A stretch of 64,000 bases of DNA from Nonlabens dokdonensis DSW-6. GTDB lineage: Bacteria; Bacteroidota; Bacteroidia; Flavobacteriales; Flavobacteriaceae. Under the pieces are notes generated by a model. That model worked only from the letters and a program-made list of their open reading frames with translations. It was not told where the DNA came from and did not search any database. The translations under genes and the position numbers were made by a program. Below, one piece after another: positions 26,261-33,837 of the stretch. The stretch covers positions 1,612,001-1,676,000 of the forward strand of contig NC_020156.1 of the NCBI RefSeq assembly GCF_000332115.1. The letters are read 5' to 3'. Each line of letters starts with the position of its first letter. The first letter of the stretch is position 1.

Positions 26261-26441
26261 TTTGTGAGTTTGTGAGTTTGTGAGAAAAATGAAAATTCTG
26301 AAATAAACTCACAAGAAAAAGCGGAATTAATTCCGCTAAATAAAAAGAACGCCGTGAGGCGACAAAATTATCCATAGCGGCGGACTTCAGTCCGCTGGTA
26401 ATGTCAGTAGAAATGCAAGAGAAAAATTCGGAATGCATTCC
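26261..26441. repeat. Intergenic cluster of short repeats and palindromes
   Basis: This gap holds three perfect tandem TTTGTGAG units (26261-26284), then three different short palindromes: agcggaattaattccgct (26320-26337), gcggacttcagtccgc (26380-26395, centre not exact) and ggaatgcattcc (26430-26441). All share a CGGA...TCCG-type layout. No gene is seen here; it separates the asparaginase and exonuclease III genes. Confidence 0.75.
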
Positions 26442-26475
26442 TTTTTTTTGGAAATAAAAATTGAAAAAGAAATAA

Positions 26476-27237
26476 ATGAAAATCATATCCTATAACGTAA
26501 ACGGCATACGCGCCGCGATGAAAAAAGACTTTATCAAATGGTTAATTGCTGCAAATCCAGATGTGCTTTGCCTACAAGAGATAAAAGCTCAAAAAGACCA
26601 AGTGGATACAGAGGCTTTTACAGCTGCTGGATATGAATACCAGTATTATTACAGTGCACAAAAAAAAGGCTATTCAGGAACGGCGATTATTTCTAAAATA
26701 AAACCAGATCATGTAGAGTATGGAACTGGAATAGAAACCATGGATTTTGAAGGTAGAAACATCAGGGCAGACTTTGGAGATATATCTGTAATGTCCATGT
26801 ATTTACCTAGCGGTACAAATGATGCTCGATTGAGTTTTAAATTTGAATACATGGAGCAATTTCTAGAGTATACTAAAGAATTGCGCAAAGAGCATCCTAA
26901 CTTAATTGTTTGTGGCGATTATAACATCTGTCATAAAGCTATTGACATTCATGATCCAGTAAGATTGAAAAATACCTCAGGTTTCTTACCAGAAGAACGC
27001 GAGTGGATGGATCGATTTGTAGAAAGCGGATTCGTAGATGCTTTTAGAATGTTTAATGATCAACCAGATCAATACTCATGGTGGAGTTATCGTGGTGGTT
27101 CAAGAGCAAGAAACAAAGGATGGCGATTAGACTACCACATGGTAAACGCGCCTTTAAAAGACCGAGTAAAAAGATCAGTCATTTTAAGTGAGGCAGTACA
27201 TAGTGATCACTGTCCAGTTATGGTGGAGATAGGATAG
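26476..27237 (+). CDS. xth: Exodeoxyribonuclease III
   Basis: A 253-residue DNA repair nuclease of the AP endonuclease/exonuclease III fold, cutting at abasic sites. Motifs in order: SYNVNGIRAA with the metal-associated N9, LQEIK with metal ligand E35, CGDYNICHKAIDIHDP and the terminal SDHCPV with the catalytic histidine. The length is right for the family. It stands alone, 226 nt after the asparaginase gene. Confidence 0.94.
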   Translation: MKIISYNVNGIRAAMKKDFIKWLIAANPDVLCLQEIKAQKDQVDTEAFTAAGYEYQYYYSAQKKGYSGTAIISKIKPDHVEYGTGIETMDFEGRNIRADFGDISVMSMYLPSGTNDARLSFKFEYMEQFLEYTKELRKEHPNLIVCGDYNICHKAIDIHDPVRLKNTSGFLPEEREWMDRFVESGFVDAFRMFNDQPDQYSWWSYRGGSRARNKGWRLDYHMVNAPLKDRVKRSVILSEAVHSDHCPVMVEIG

Positions 27238-27316
27238 TTTTCAACGACATTACGATCTTAATGGCAGATCCCAGATAAATTAGGAATAGGCTTTTAAGAA
27301 AATAAAATAGTTATTA

Positions 27317-28000
27317 CTACCCAATTTTCTGGGAAATCATTCCTCCCAAAACCACAACAAACTCACCTTTAGGTTTTTTGTGTTCAAAATGAGCGATGGC
27401 TTCGGTAACAGTTCCTCTAAAATGCTCTTCGTACAGTTTAGTAATTTCACGTGATATAGAAACTTGTCGCTCCTCACCATAGTGCGTTTTAAAGTCGGCT
27501 AGAGTTTTTAATAATTTATGAGGCGATTCATAAAAAACGATAGTTCTGGTTTCTTCTTTTAGAAATTCAAGTCGTTTCTGCCTTCCCTTTTTTACTGGTA
27601 AGAATCCTTCAAAAATAAACTTATCGCATGGCAATCCAGAAACGGTTAGTGCAGGAACAAAAGCAGTCGCTCCAGGAAGTGACTCTACAGTAACTTCATT
27701 TTCTATTAATTTGCGAGTAAGTAAAAAACCAGGATCGCTTATCCCTGGAGAACCAGCGTCGGTTATTAAAGCCATTGTTTCTCCGGCTTTGATCCTTTTT
27801 ACAATCGAATCACTAATTTTATGTTCATTATGCATGTGATAAGAAAGCATAGGAGTAGCGATCTCATAATGTTGCAATAATTTACCACTTGTCCGTGTGT
27901 CTTCAGCAAGAATAAGGTCCACCTCTTTCAGTATTTCAACACCACGATAAGTCATGTCTTTTAAATTACCGATGGGCGTAGGAACAAGGTAAAGTTTCAT
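27317..28000 (-). CDS. rsmI: RsmI, 16S rRNA (cytidine-1402-2'-O)-methyltransferase
   Basis: A 227-residue tetrapyrrole-methylase-fold enzyme. Diagnostic stretches are LYLVPTPIGNLKDMTYRG at the N-terminus, AEDTRTSGKLL and ITDAGSPGISDPGF; the end is GEFVVVLGG. I chose the ATG at 28000 because a promoter box lies just upstream of it; the frame is open to 28051 but that part would precede the transcript. It lacks the C-terminal extension of the longer E. coli RsmI. Confidence 0.93.
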   Translation of the reverse strand: MKLYLVPTPIGNLKDMTYRGVEILKEVDLILAEDTRTSGKLLQHYEIATPMLSYHMHNEHKISDSIVKRIKAGETMALITDAGSPGISDPGFLLTRKLIENEVTVESLPGATAFVPALTVSGLPCDKFIFEGFLPVKKGRQKRLEFLKEETRTIVFYESPHKLLKTLADFKTHYGEERQVSISREITKLYEEHFRGTVTEAIAHFEHKKPKGEFVVVLGGMISQKIG

Positions 28001-28017
28001 AGATGCGATATATAATG

Positions 28018-28053
28018 CAAAGATAAAGAAGTAGGGCTGGAGTAAAAGCACAA
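28018..28053 (-). promoter_or_regulatory. Promoter of rsmI
   Basis: TATCTTTG on the minus strand (28018-28025) fits TAnnTTTG. A TTG (28051-28053 complement) lies 25 nt upstream, slightly farther than usual. The transcript would start about 13 nt before the ATG at 28000. Confidence 0.5.
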
Positions 28054-28092
28054 GCAGGTGAACTTGAATAGGTAAGAAGTTTATTTTTTTCT

Positions 28093-28108
28093 CGCTTTCG
28101 CGAAAGCG
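28093..28108. repeat. Dispersed palindrome copy 8 (intergenic)
   Basis: Perfect 16-mer between the end of the MBOAT gene and the rsmI promoter, both minus strand. Confidence 0.95.
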
Positions 28109-28144
28109 GAATAAGTACCATCTTCATCCAGCATTCCTTTCTTT

Positions 28145-29611
28145 TTAAAATTGAAAATATATAAACGGCTGTACCTCGCTACTAGCCGTCGCACTGATGA
28201 TCCAGATGGTGGCAGCAAAAAGAACCACCTTGCCTACAACTGGGATTCTATGAAAATTTAAGAGCTGTTGATCTTGCCATTTTTGTGGTATAAAATGCCA
28301 TAAAAAACCTATGAGCATGATGATGGCTACATTTTGATATCCAGCAATGACGCTCCACCAGTTTTGTGGGCTCCATTCTAGCATACCGATATTATCAATG
28401 ATATTTAAAGCATTAGTAAAGTCTGAGGCTCTAAAAAAGATCCAGCAAAACGCTACAAAATGAAAAGTGAGAATACCAGCGATTAGTTTTAATGCGATAT
28501 TTTTACTAGTCCATTTAGGAATGTTGAACGCTTTTTCTACGGCAAGAACACTTCCATGCATTGCGCCCCAAAGAACAAACTTCCATGATGCACCGTGCCA
28601 TAAACCACCTAATAGCATGGTCATAAAAAGGTTAAAGTAAGTGCGCAGTTTTCCTTTGCGATTACCACCCATAGAAATATAAAGATAATCACGCAGCCAG
28701 CCCGATAGCGAGATGTGCCACCTGCGCCAGAATTCGGTCACGCTGATGCTTTGGTATGGCGTTCTAAAGTTGGGCGGTAACTGAAAGCCGAGTAGCAACG
28801 CTAGTCCAATTGCAATATCTGAATAACCGGAGAAATCGCAATAAATCTGTAGTGTATAACCATAAACGGCAAGCAAATTCTCAAAAGCGGTGTAGTTATC
28901 TGGAAAATTAAAAACTCGATCTACAAAATTGACGCTTATGTAATCTGATATCACGGCTTTTTTTATCAAGCCGCCTATGATGAGGTAAAAAGCATAACTC
29001 AATTCTTTTTTTGTGAGGTACAGTTTTTCATAGATCTGCGGAATGAAGTCTTTTGCTCTTACAATAGGACCAGCAACTAATTGTGGGAAGAAGGAAACAA
29101 AAAACATAAAATCCCATACATTTCTAGCAGGCTCTAATTCTCTTCTATAAATATCTATCGTGTAAGACATGGTCTGGAAAGTGTAGAAAGAGATTCCTAT
29201 AGGTAAAAAGATCGTGTCAAAACTTAGATCACCAGAGAAGAGAGCGTTGAAGTTTTCGGTTAGAAAGCCGGTATATTTAAAATAAGCAAGGACGCCTAGA
29301 TTGATAACACAAGATAAGACGAGTAACCATTTTCTAGTGCCCGTTTTTTTACTCTTGTAAATTAAATCTGAGATGTAAAAGTCTACGAAAGAAGAGAATA
29401 TGAGTAATAAAAAGTAGATACCACTGCACTTATAATAAAAGAACAAAGAGAAAGCGATGACATAAAGAATTCGCAACCTGCGTACATCTTTCAATAAAAT
29501 ATAAATAAAGAAAAAGGCCAAAAACAGATACAAAAAAGCCTCGCTGTTAAACAGTAGAGGTTTTTGTGGATCATAACTGAGCCAGTCCCATATTACATTC
29601 CACTCTATCAT
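28145..29611 (-). CDS. MBOAT-family O-acyltransferase (AlgI/PatA type)
   Basis: A 488-residue inner-membrane protein with about 11 hydrophobic segments. The histidine expected at the active site is H339 in LLGGLWHGASW; a second conserved histidine is H299 in EFWRRWHISLSGWLRDYLY. Such proteins pass acyl groups, usually acetyl, across the membrane to a periplasmic partner that decorates alginate, peptidoglycan or other polymers. The partner genes here are the two SGNH hydrolases directly upstream, overlapping by 4 nt. The acceptor polymer is not known. Confidence 0.92.
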   Translation of the reverse strand: MIEWNVIWDWLSYDPQKPLLFNSEAFLYLFLAFFFIYILLKDVRRLRILYVIAFSLFFYYKCSGIYFLLLIFSSFVDFYISDLIYKSKKTGTRKWLLVLSCVINLGVLAYFKYTGFLTENFNALFSGDLSFDTIFLPIGISFYTFQTMSYTIDIYRRELEPARNVWDFMFFVSFFPQLVAGPIVRAKDFIPQIYEKLYLTKKELSYAFYLIIGGLIKKAVISDYISVNFVDRVFNFPDNYTAFENLLAVYGYTLQIYCDFSGYSDIAIGLALLLGFQLPPNFRTPYQSISVTEFWRRWHISLSGWLRDYLYISMGGNRKGKLRTYFNLFMTMLLGGLWHGASWKFVLWGAMHGSVLAVEKAFNIPKWTSKNIALKLIAGILTFHFVAFCWIFFRASDFTNALNIIDNIGMLEWSPQNWWSVIAGYQNVAIIMLIGFLWHFIPQKWQDQQLLNFHRIPVVGKVVLFAATIWIISATASSEVQPFIYFQF

Positions 29612-30984
29612 TTCTTATAATCGTTGTAAGAGTTAAGTAAAGATTCCACGAGCAATTGTGCTTGTAACTGATAGCCTTTTTCTAAAAAATGAATTTTATC
29701 TTTAGAGGTCAATTTTGCTGCATACCAGTCAGGCATTGCTGCGCTGGTTTTAGTAACAGCATGAAGGTCATAAAAAGCCCACGAATTTAAATTTGCAAAA
29801 ACTCCCATTTCATAAGCATAAACTGTAGCTGTGGAATTGATATTTTTACCATTCTTCATTGATGGTGGTGGAGAAGTTAACAACACACTTCCAGTCATTC
29901 CTCGTTTGATCATCTCGCGATTAAAAACATCCATGTCTTTCTTAAGCTGTTGCTCTGTATAATTATCATAGAAACTTTCATTAGTGCCCAAAGAAATGAT
30001 AATAAGATCAGGATTTAAAGAAGCAAGTTGATCAAAGAATCGTGGGAATTTATTGTAATCACTAAATTTTGTTCCATTTACTCCTATAGCATGAAATTGA
30101 ATTCCTTTTTTACCAGTACTTAAGAGTAAACCATCTAAAACATACTTGGACGCTTTTTCATTAGCTTTTATATACAATTTTGTAGTTCCAGCAGGAATTT
30201 GATAAGCGGTACCATCTTTAGTAGATAGATTAGTAAACGCTGCATCGTTTATTTTTTTACTTTCAGATGCGCCTGTAGGTATTTTAATAGACTGTCCTGC
30301 GTTAAGACGCGTATTTTTCATGCCGTTAACTCGTTGAATCGCTGTTACCGTCGTATTAAATTTACTCGCTATTTTACCTAAATAATCACCGCTCTTGATT
30401 TTATAGATTTTGGTTGTAGTTATTTGTTCTATAAGTTGGTTTTGATCGCTGGTACAAATGACAAAGCGTTCTGGATGTTGCGATATGATTCGTATCTCGT
30501 TAATCGGTTCTAATGAATCGCTTAAATTCATTTCTAATACGAAATTAGCATCTGTAGTTTCTAGATTGATACCACTTAAACCTACGTCATCGCTGCCATC
30601 ACTTTTCACATTGCGCACTGCTTTCCACTCGCTGTTGGTTTTAAATTTTACGTCAATTGCGCCATTAGTTTTTGCAACTCGATAGGGGAAAACAAAACCG
30701 CGTCCTGCATTTCCAAATTTAGATTGCAATCCTTGTCTAATGTATTGTGGAAAATAGGGTCCTTGAACATGAGAATCTCCTATTTGAACTACAGTTAATT
30801 TTTCTCTGGTACCACTTTCTAGTTCTTCAACTTTTTTATAAAAATCATCTAAAAACTGAACGTTTTTGATTTCTTGAAAATCACGATCGATAAGCAATGG
30901 ATTGATTTGCAGGTCGGCAATTTCTTGCGCAAAAGCAACTGTTGTCATGGAGCTTATGAGAAGGATAAAAAAACTTTTGATCAT
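29608..30984 (-). CDS. SGNH/GDSL hydrolase with internal LysM domain
   Basis: A 458-residue exported protein with a signal peptide (residues 1-19). The SGNH serine lies in VVQIGDSHVQG (about residue 70), the block III asparagine in ISLGTNES and the catalytic D-x-x-H in DKIHFLEKGYQ near the end. A LysM repeat (YKIKSGDYLGKIASKF to LNAGQSIKIP) is inserted between the first and later blocks at about residues 193-236. LysM binds N-acetylglucosamine polymers such as peptidoglycan, which points to a wall polymer as the acceptor or target. It overlaps the MBOAT gene by 4 nt. Confidence 0.87.
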   Translation of the reverse strand: MIKSFFILLISSMTTVAFAQEIADLQINPLLIDRDFQEIKNVQFLDDFYKKVEELESGTREKLTVVQIGDSHVQGPYFPQYIRQGLQSKFGNAGRGFVFPYRVAKTNGAIDVKFKTNSEWKAVRNVKSDGSDDVGLSGINLETTDANFVLEMNLSDSLEPINEIRIISQHPERFVICTSDQNQLIEQITTTKIYKIKSGDYLGKIASKFNTTVTAIQRVNGMKNTRLNAGQSIKIPTGASESKKINDAAFTNLSTKDGTAYQIPAGTTKLYIKANEKASKYVLDGLLLSTGKKGIQFHAIGVNGTKFSDYNKFPRFFDQLASLNPDLIIISLGTNESFYDNYTEQQLKKDMDVFNREMIKRGMTGSVLLTSPPPSMKNGKNINSTATVYAYEMGVFANLNSWAFYDLHAVTKTSAAMPDWYAAKLTSKDKIHFLEKGYQLQAQLLVESLLNSYNDYKK

Positions 30985-30992
30985 GAATGGTT

Positions 30993-32600
30993 TTAATTTT
31001 GTAAGCTATCGTTTTTGACCTTAAGACTATCGGTGACTTGCAATGCTGCAGGTTCCTTTTCTAAATTCTTTTCAATTTCTTCTGTTTGTTGTGATCTCGC
31101 TTTCGCGAAAGCGTCATAATCATTCATTAATTCTCTATAAATCATACGACCTATTTTTTGTGAACCTTGAGGGCTAAAATGAGTATAATCATTGTTCATA
31201 TACTTATGATCATTCCATACACTTGCAGAGTTCTCTCCACCCATAAGGTGAAATAGACTCATGAATCCAGAATTTGTATTTGCGGCATAAATTTGCTGCG
31301 AGCGCAGAAGTTTAACAACGCTACTATCTGTTTTTATAAGGTCTCCTATCTTGGTTCCTCTGTCTGCAGTTCCTAAAATGAGTATGTCAGCTTCTGGGAA
31401 AGATTTTTTCAAATGCGCTACCACTTTACTCATACGACTGGAGTACCATGAATAATTTTTTGATTTTCTAGTGAGAACATTAGCACCAAATTGCAATATA
31501 ATAAGGTCGTAACTCAGTGTTTTATCAAATTCTTTCATTTGCGCAGTATGAAGCAGGCTTAAAGGTAATCCAGAGTTGCCACGCTTAGAAAATCCATCTA
31601 CATGTACTCCTGAATCATTAGAAAAATCAACACCATAAATAGGAAGGCCTTGCGCTTGGGAAAAGTCCAGCTCTACTCTTTTAGAATTCTTTGGAGAAAG
31701 TGTAGCTGTGTTGAGACTTCTCGTTCCATTCAATTCTATAGTTTGCATTAAACTGTCCTTATCAATTTTTATTTGAATTGCAGCATTTGGATTTCCCTTA
31801 CCGTAATACAGCCTTGGCGAGTTAAGCCTATAAGAGTTTTTAATACCACTGGCTAAAAGTTTGAGTCCAGCTGTAGAATCTTGAGAAAAATGAACTGCTC
31901 CATTAATGCCATAAGGAATACTGTCTGCACGACCTTTCATAAAATTCTTAGTGTTCCAGTTGCCGCTAGTGTAATGCTTTATCGAGTAACGAGAACGAGC
32001 ACTTTCTGATGTTATAGGTACAAAACCAACGCCTCTACCACCGAATCTTGTTTGAAGCGCGCTCCTAAAATCTTGTACTATTAAATCCCCATCAATCATG
32101 GAGTCGCCGTAATAAGCAATACGCACATTACCTTCTGTAGATTTTTCTAGTTCATAGAGCTTTTCAAAAAAGCGTTCAAGATTTTCTTTACCATTGTAAG
32201 TGGTGAGCGTTTTAGATTTAGGCAAGACGTACTTTCCTAAAGAGTCTGCTTCTTGAATAAGATTGTAGTTAAAGTCATTGACATCAATAAATCTATAATT
32301 ACTTTTAACTGGTATTGCAATTTTTTTCTCGCTATCAGGTAGTGATGCTTTGCTGCTGTCTTCTATAATCGTACTCTTTTTATGTATCAATGAATCTTTG
32401 ACAAAAAGGCTTTCTTCTGATTTGTCTTGTTCCATTTTCATAGCTTCTAGCATAAGGCTATCGACTACAATTTTGTTAGAATTTAATTGTTCTGCAAAAA
32501 TTTTATTTGGTAGAAAAGGTTTAAAAAGAAAGAACAATAAACCACCAGCAGCAATGATGGTAAACGCATAAATAAACTGTTTTTGTTCCTTAAAACTCAT
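30993..32600 (-). CDS. Membrane-anchored SGNH/GDSL hydrolase
   Basis: A 535-residue protein starting at the ATG before SFKEQKQ; a GTG five codons upstream is possible. One N-terminal membrane helix (about residues 8-27) anchors a periplasmic domain. SGNH blocks are YYGDSMIDGD (nucleophile serine), LQFGANVL (block III asparagine) and YTHFSPQGSQ (catalytic His). It is probably the acyl-transfer partner of the MBOAT protein, acting with the LysM-bearing paralogue 8 nt downstream. The C-terminal 35 residues are charged and include AFAKARSQ, encoded by a palindrome copy. Confidence 0.84.
   Translation of the reverse strand: MSFKEQKQFIYAFTIIAAGGLLFFLFKPFLPNKIFAEQLNSNKIVVDSLMLEAMKMEQDKSEESLFVKDSLIHKKSTIIEDSSKASLPDSEKKIAIPVKSNYRFIDVNDFNYNLIQEADSLGKYVLPKSKTLTTYNGKENLERFFEKLYELEKSTEGNVRIAYYGDSMIDGDLIVQDFRSALQTRFGGRGVGFVPITSESARSRYSIKHYTSGNWNTKNFMKGRADSIPYGINGAVHFSQDSTAGLKLLASGIKNSYRLNSPRLYYGKGNPNAAIQIKIDKDSLMQTIELNGTRSLNTATLSPKNSKRVELDFSQAQGLPIYGVDFSNDSGVHVDGFSKRGNSGLPLSLLHTAQMKEFDKTLSYDLIILQFGANVLTRKSKNYSWYSSRMSKVVAHLKKSFPEADILILGTADRGTKIGDLIKTDSSVVKLLRSQQIYAANTNSGFMSLFHLMGGENSASVWNDHKYMNNDYTHFSPQGSQKIGRMIYRELMNDYDAFAKARSQQTEEIEKNLEKEPAALQVTDSLKVKNDSLQN
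31098..31113. repeat. Dispersed palindrome copy 9 (inside the SGNH gene)
   Basis: Perfect 16-mer, read on the minus strand as A-F-A-K-A near the protein's C-terminus. Confidence 0.95.
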
Positions 32601-32687
32601 GATAAAGGGTCGCACTAATTAGAACGATAGAAAAACGGTAATTTAAGAATAAGAGCTATAATTTAATACAAAAACCTTAGTAGATTA

Positions 32688-33452
32688 TTAAAATCCAGTC
32701 ACTAGTAGCTTTCTTGCTGCATTTATGCCACATCGTTGGTATTTATGGTAGGCTAGTGCAGCCCTTTCAGCGATTTTTGTGTTTTTTTCCTTATTGATCC
32801 AGCCATCTATTGCATATTTCAGAGTATATGCTTCCGGAGCCATGAGATGGGATGTCCACAGTAAAGGAATTGCATTTGTCTGTTTTAGGTACTTAGAAAA
32901 ATAGTGCTTGCTATAGCAGGCGAGAATTATAGTTTCTATTTTGTTAGTTGATGGTTGAGAAAATGCGCCATTTACGTCAAATTCCATTAACCCATTATGA
33001 CCTATATAACTTAATAAATTTGCATCGCCACCAAAACAAAGTTGGGTATCACCATCGTTGATTTGAAATCCATTACGACCAGCACTAGCTTCTAGAAAGT
33101 CTATAGTAGTTTGTTTTATATAAGCGCCGTCATAAGCATCTGCGAGTAGATAAGTGCCACTTTTTTTGTGTTTAAATAGAACACGTTCGAGAATTAATGA
33201 ATCTACATCTTTGACAATACGGATAAGTGACCAATCCTTACTCTTTTTAAAGTAGGTCTTTAATCCGTAGCCAGCACCCCAATATAGGTTATGAAAAGGA
33301 TTCTGACCGTTACCTATTTGCTCAGGAACAGGCGCAATCCCTTGATTTACATTATCGCATAAAGCTACGTAAACATGTATGGTTTTAACATCTTTAGTCG
33401 CTGCTGAGAGCATGTGAGCTCCGAATACAAGAAATAGTAAAAGTATTTTCAT
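32688..33452 (-). CDS. Uncharacterised exported protein with clan CD-like His/Cys pattern
   Basis: A 254-residue protein with a signal peptide (residues 1-17, ends SAA). I know of no function. The mature start, KTIHVYVALCDNVNQGI, and NLYWGAGYGLKTYFK look strongly conserved in type. Two hydrophobic strands ending in YIGHNG and ILACYS fit the His-Gly then Ala-Cys layout of caspase-like (clan CD) cysteine peptidases, about 40 residues apart; this is pattern reading only. The gene lies 87 nt upstream of the SGNH/MBOAT genes on the same strand and may belong to that envelope cluster. Confidence 0.62.
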   Translation of the reverse strand: MKILLLFLVFGAHMLSAATKDVKTIHVYVALCDNVNQGIAPVPEQIGNGQNPFHNLYWGAGYGLKTYFKKSKDWSLIRIVKDVDSLILERVLFKHKKSGTYLLADAYDGAYIKQTTIDFLEASAGRNGFQINDGDTQLCFGGDANLLSYIGHNGLMEFDVNGAFSQPSTNKIETIILACYSKHYFSKYLKQTNAIPLLWTSHLMAPEAYTLKYAIDGWINKEKNTKIAERAALAYHKYQRCGINAARKLLVTGF

Positions 33453-33485
33453 TAATAGTTAAACGTAAATGTGTTGTTGAATATT

Positions 33486-33515
33486 ATTATTTCGCTTTCG
33501 CGAAAGCGAAATAAT
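33486..33515. repeat. Dispersed palindrome copy 10, extended to 30 bp
   Basis: The core 16-mer at 33493-33508 is flanked by attattt and aaataat, giving a perfect 30-bp inverted repeat, the longest of the family here. It sits in the leader of the minus-strand gene at 32688-33452. Confidence 0.95.
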
Positions 33516-33752
33516 TAAAGCTCTTCTAGATAGAATTACGCCCTGATATAAAAAGGAGATACCAAATTTATTTGCTCTCTGAAAGAATTTATAATTAATT
33601 GTTGAGCTAATAATTAGAGGCAAAAAACTATACATAGGCACAACATTTTTATTAAATAATAATAAATAAAAAATACAATATACTGTTTTTCAATACCTTG
33701 TAGTTGATGTGTTTTCTTAGAGTTTTTAAGATGAATGTTATGCTGAATGTAT

Positions 33753-33801
33753 TGTAATTTTACAATTCAATTTTATCAGAAAGTTAACATACAACGTTGT
33801 A
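33753..33801 (+). promoter_or_regulatory. Candidate operator region of the susC operon
   Basis: attgtaa-tt-ttacaat (33753-33768) and tacaacgttgta (33790-33801) are two inverted repeats 37 to 85 nt before the susC start. A TATTTTTA sequence at 33814-33821 is one base off the -7 consensus. A regulated promoter is inferred; no regulator gene is adjacent. Confidence 0.35.
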
Positions 33802-33837
33802 GTAAAATTTTCTTATTTTTAATTAAACTAACTATTC

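Larger units (their letters stand above)
33453..33837. other. 385-nt divergent intergenic region upstream of susC
   Basis: Holds the 30-bp palindrome (33486-33515), a minus-strand TAAATTTG promoter-like box (33563-33570), two small palindromes (33753-33768 and 33790-33801) and AT-rich sequence. No convincing gene or RNA was seen. Confidence 0.7.

Noticed and set aside
26261..26284. CRISPR-like array
   Set aside because: The three TTTGTGAG units are 8 bp and directly adjacent with no spacers, and no cas genes are present.
28001..28051. N-terminal extension of RsmI by 17 residues
   Set aside because: The conserved start is MKLYLVPTPIGN, and the extension lies across the promoter box.
33459..33641. 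60-residue minus-strand reading frame
   Set aside because: It spans the 30-bp palindrome and a promoter-like box, has no recognisable domain, and looks like a chance frame.
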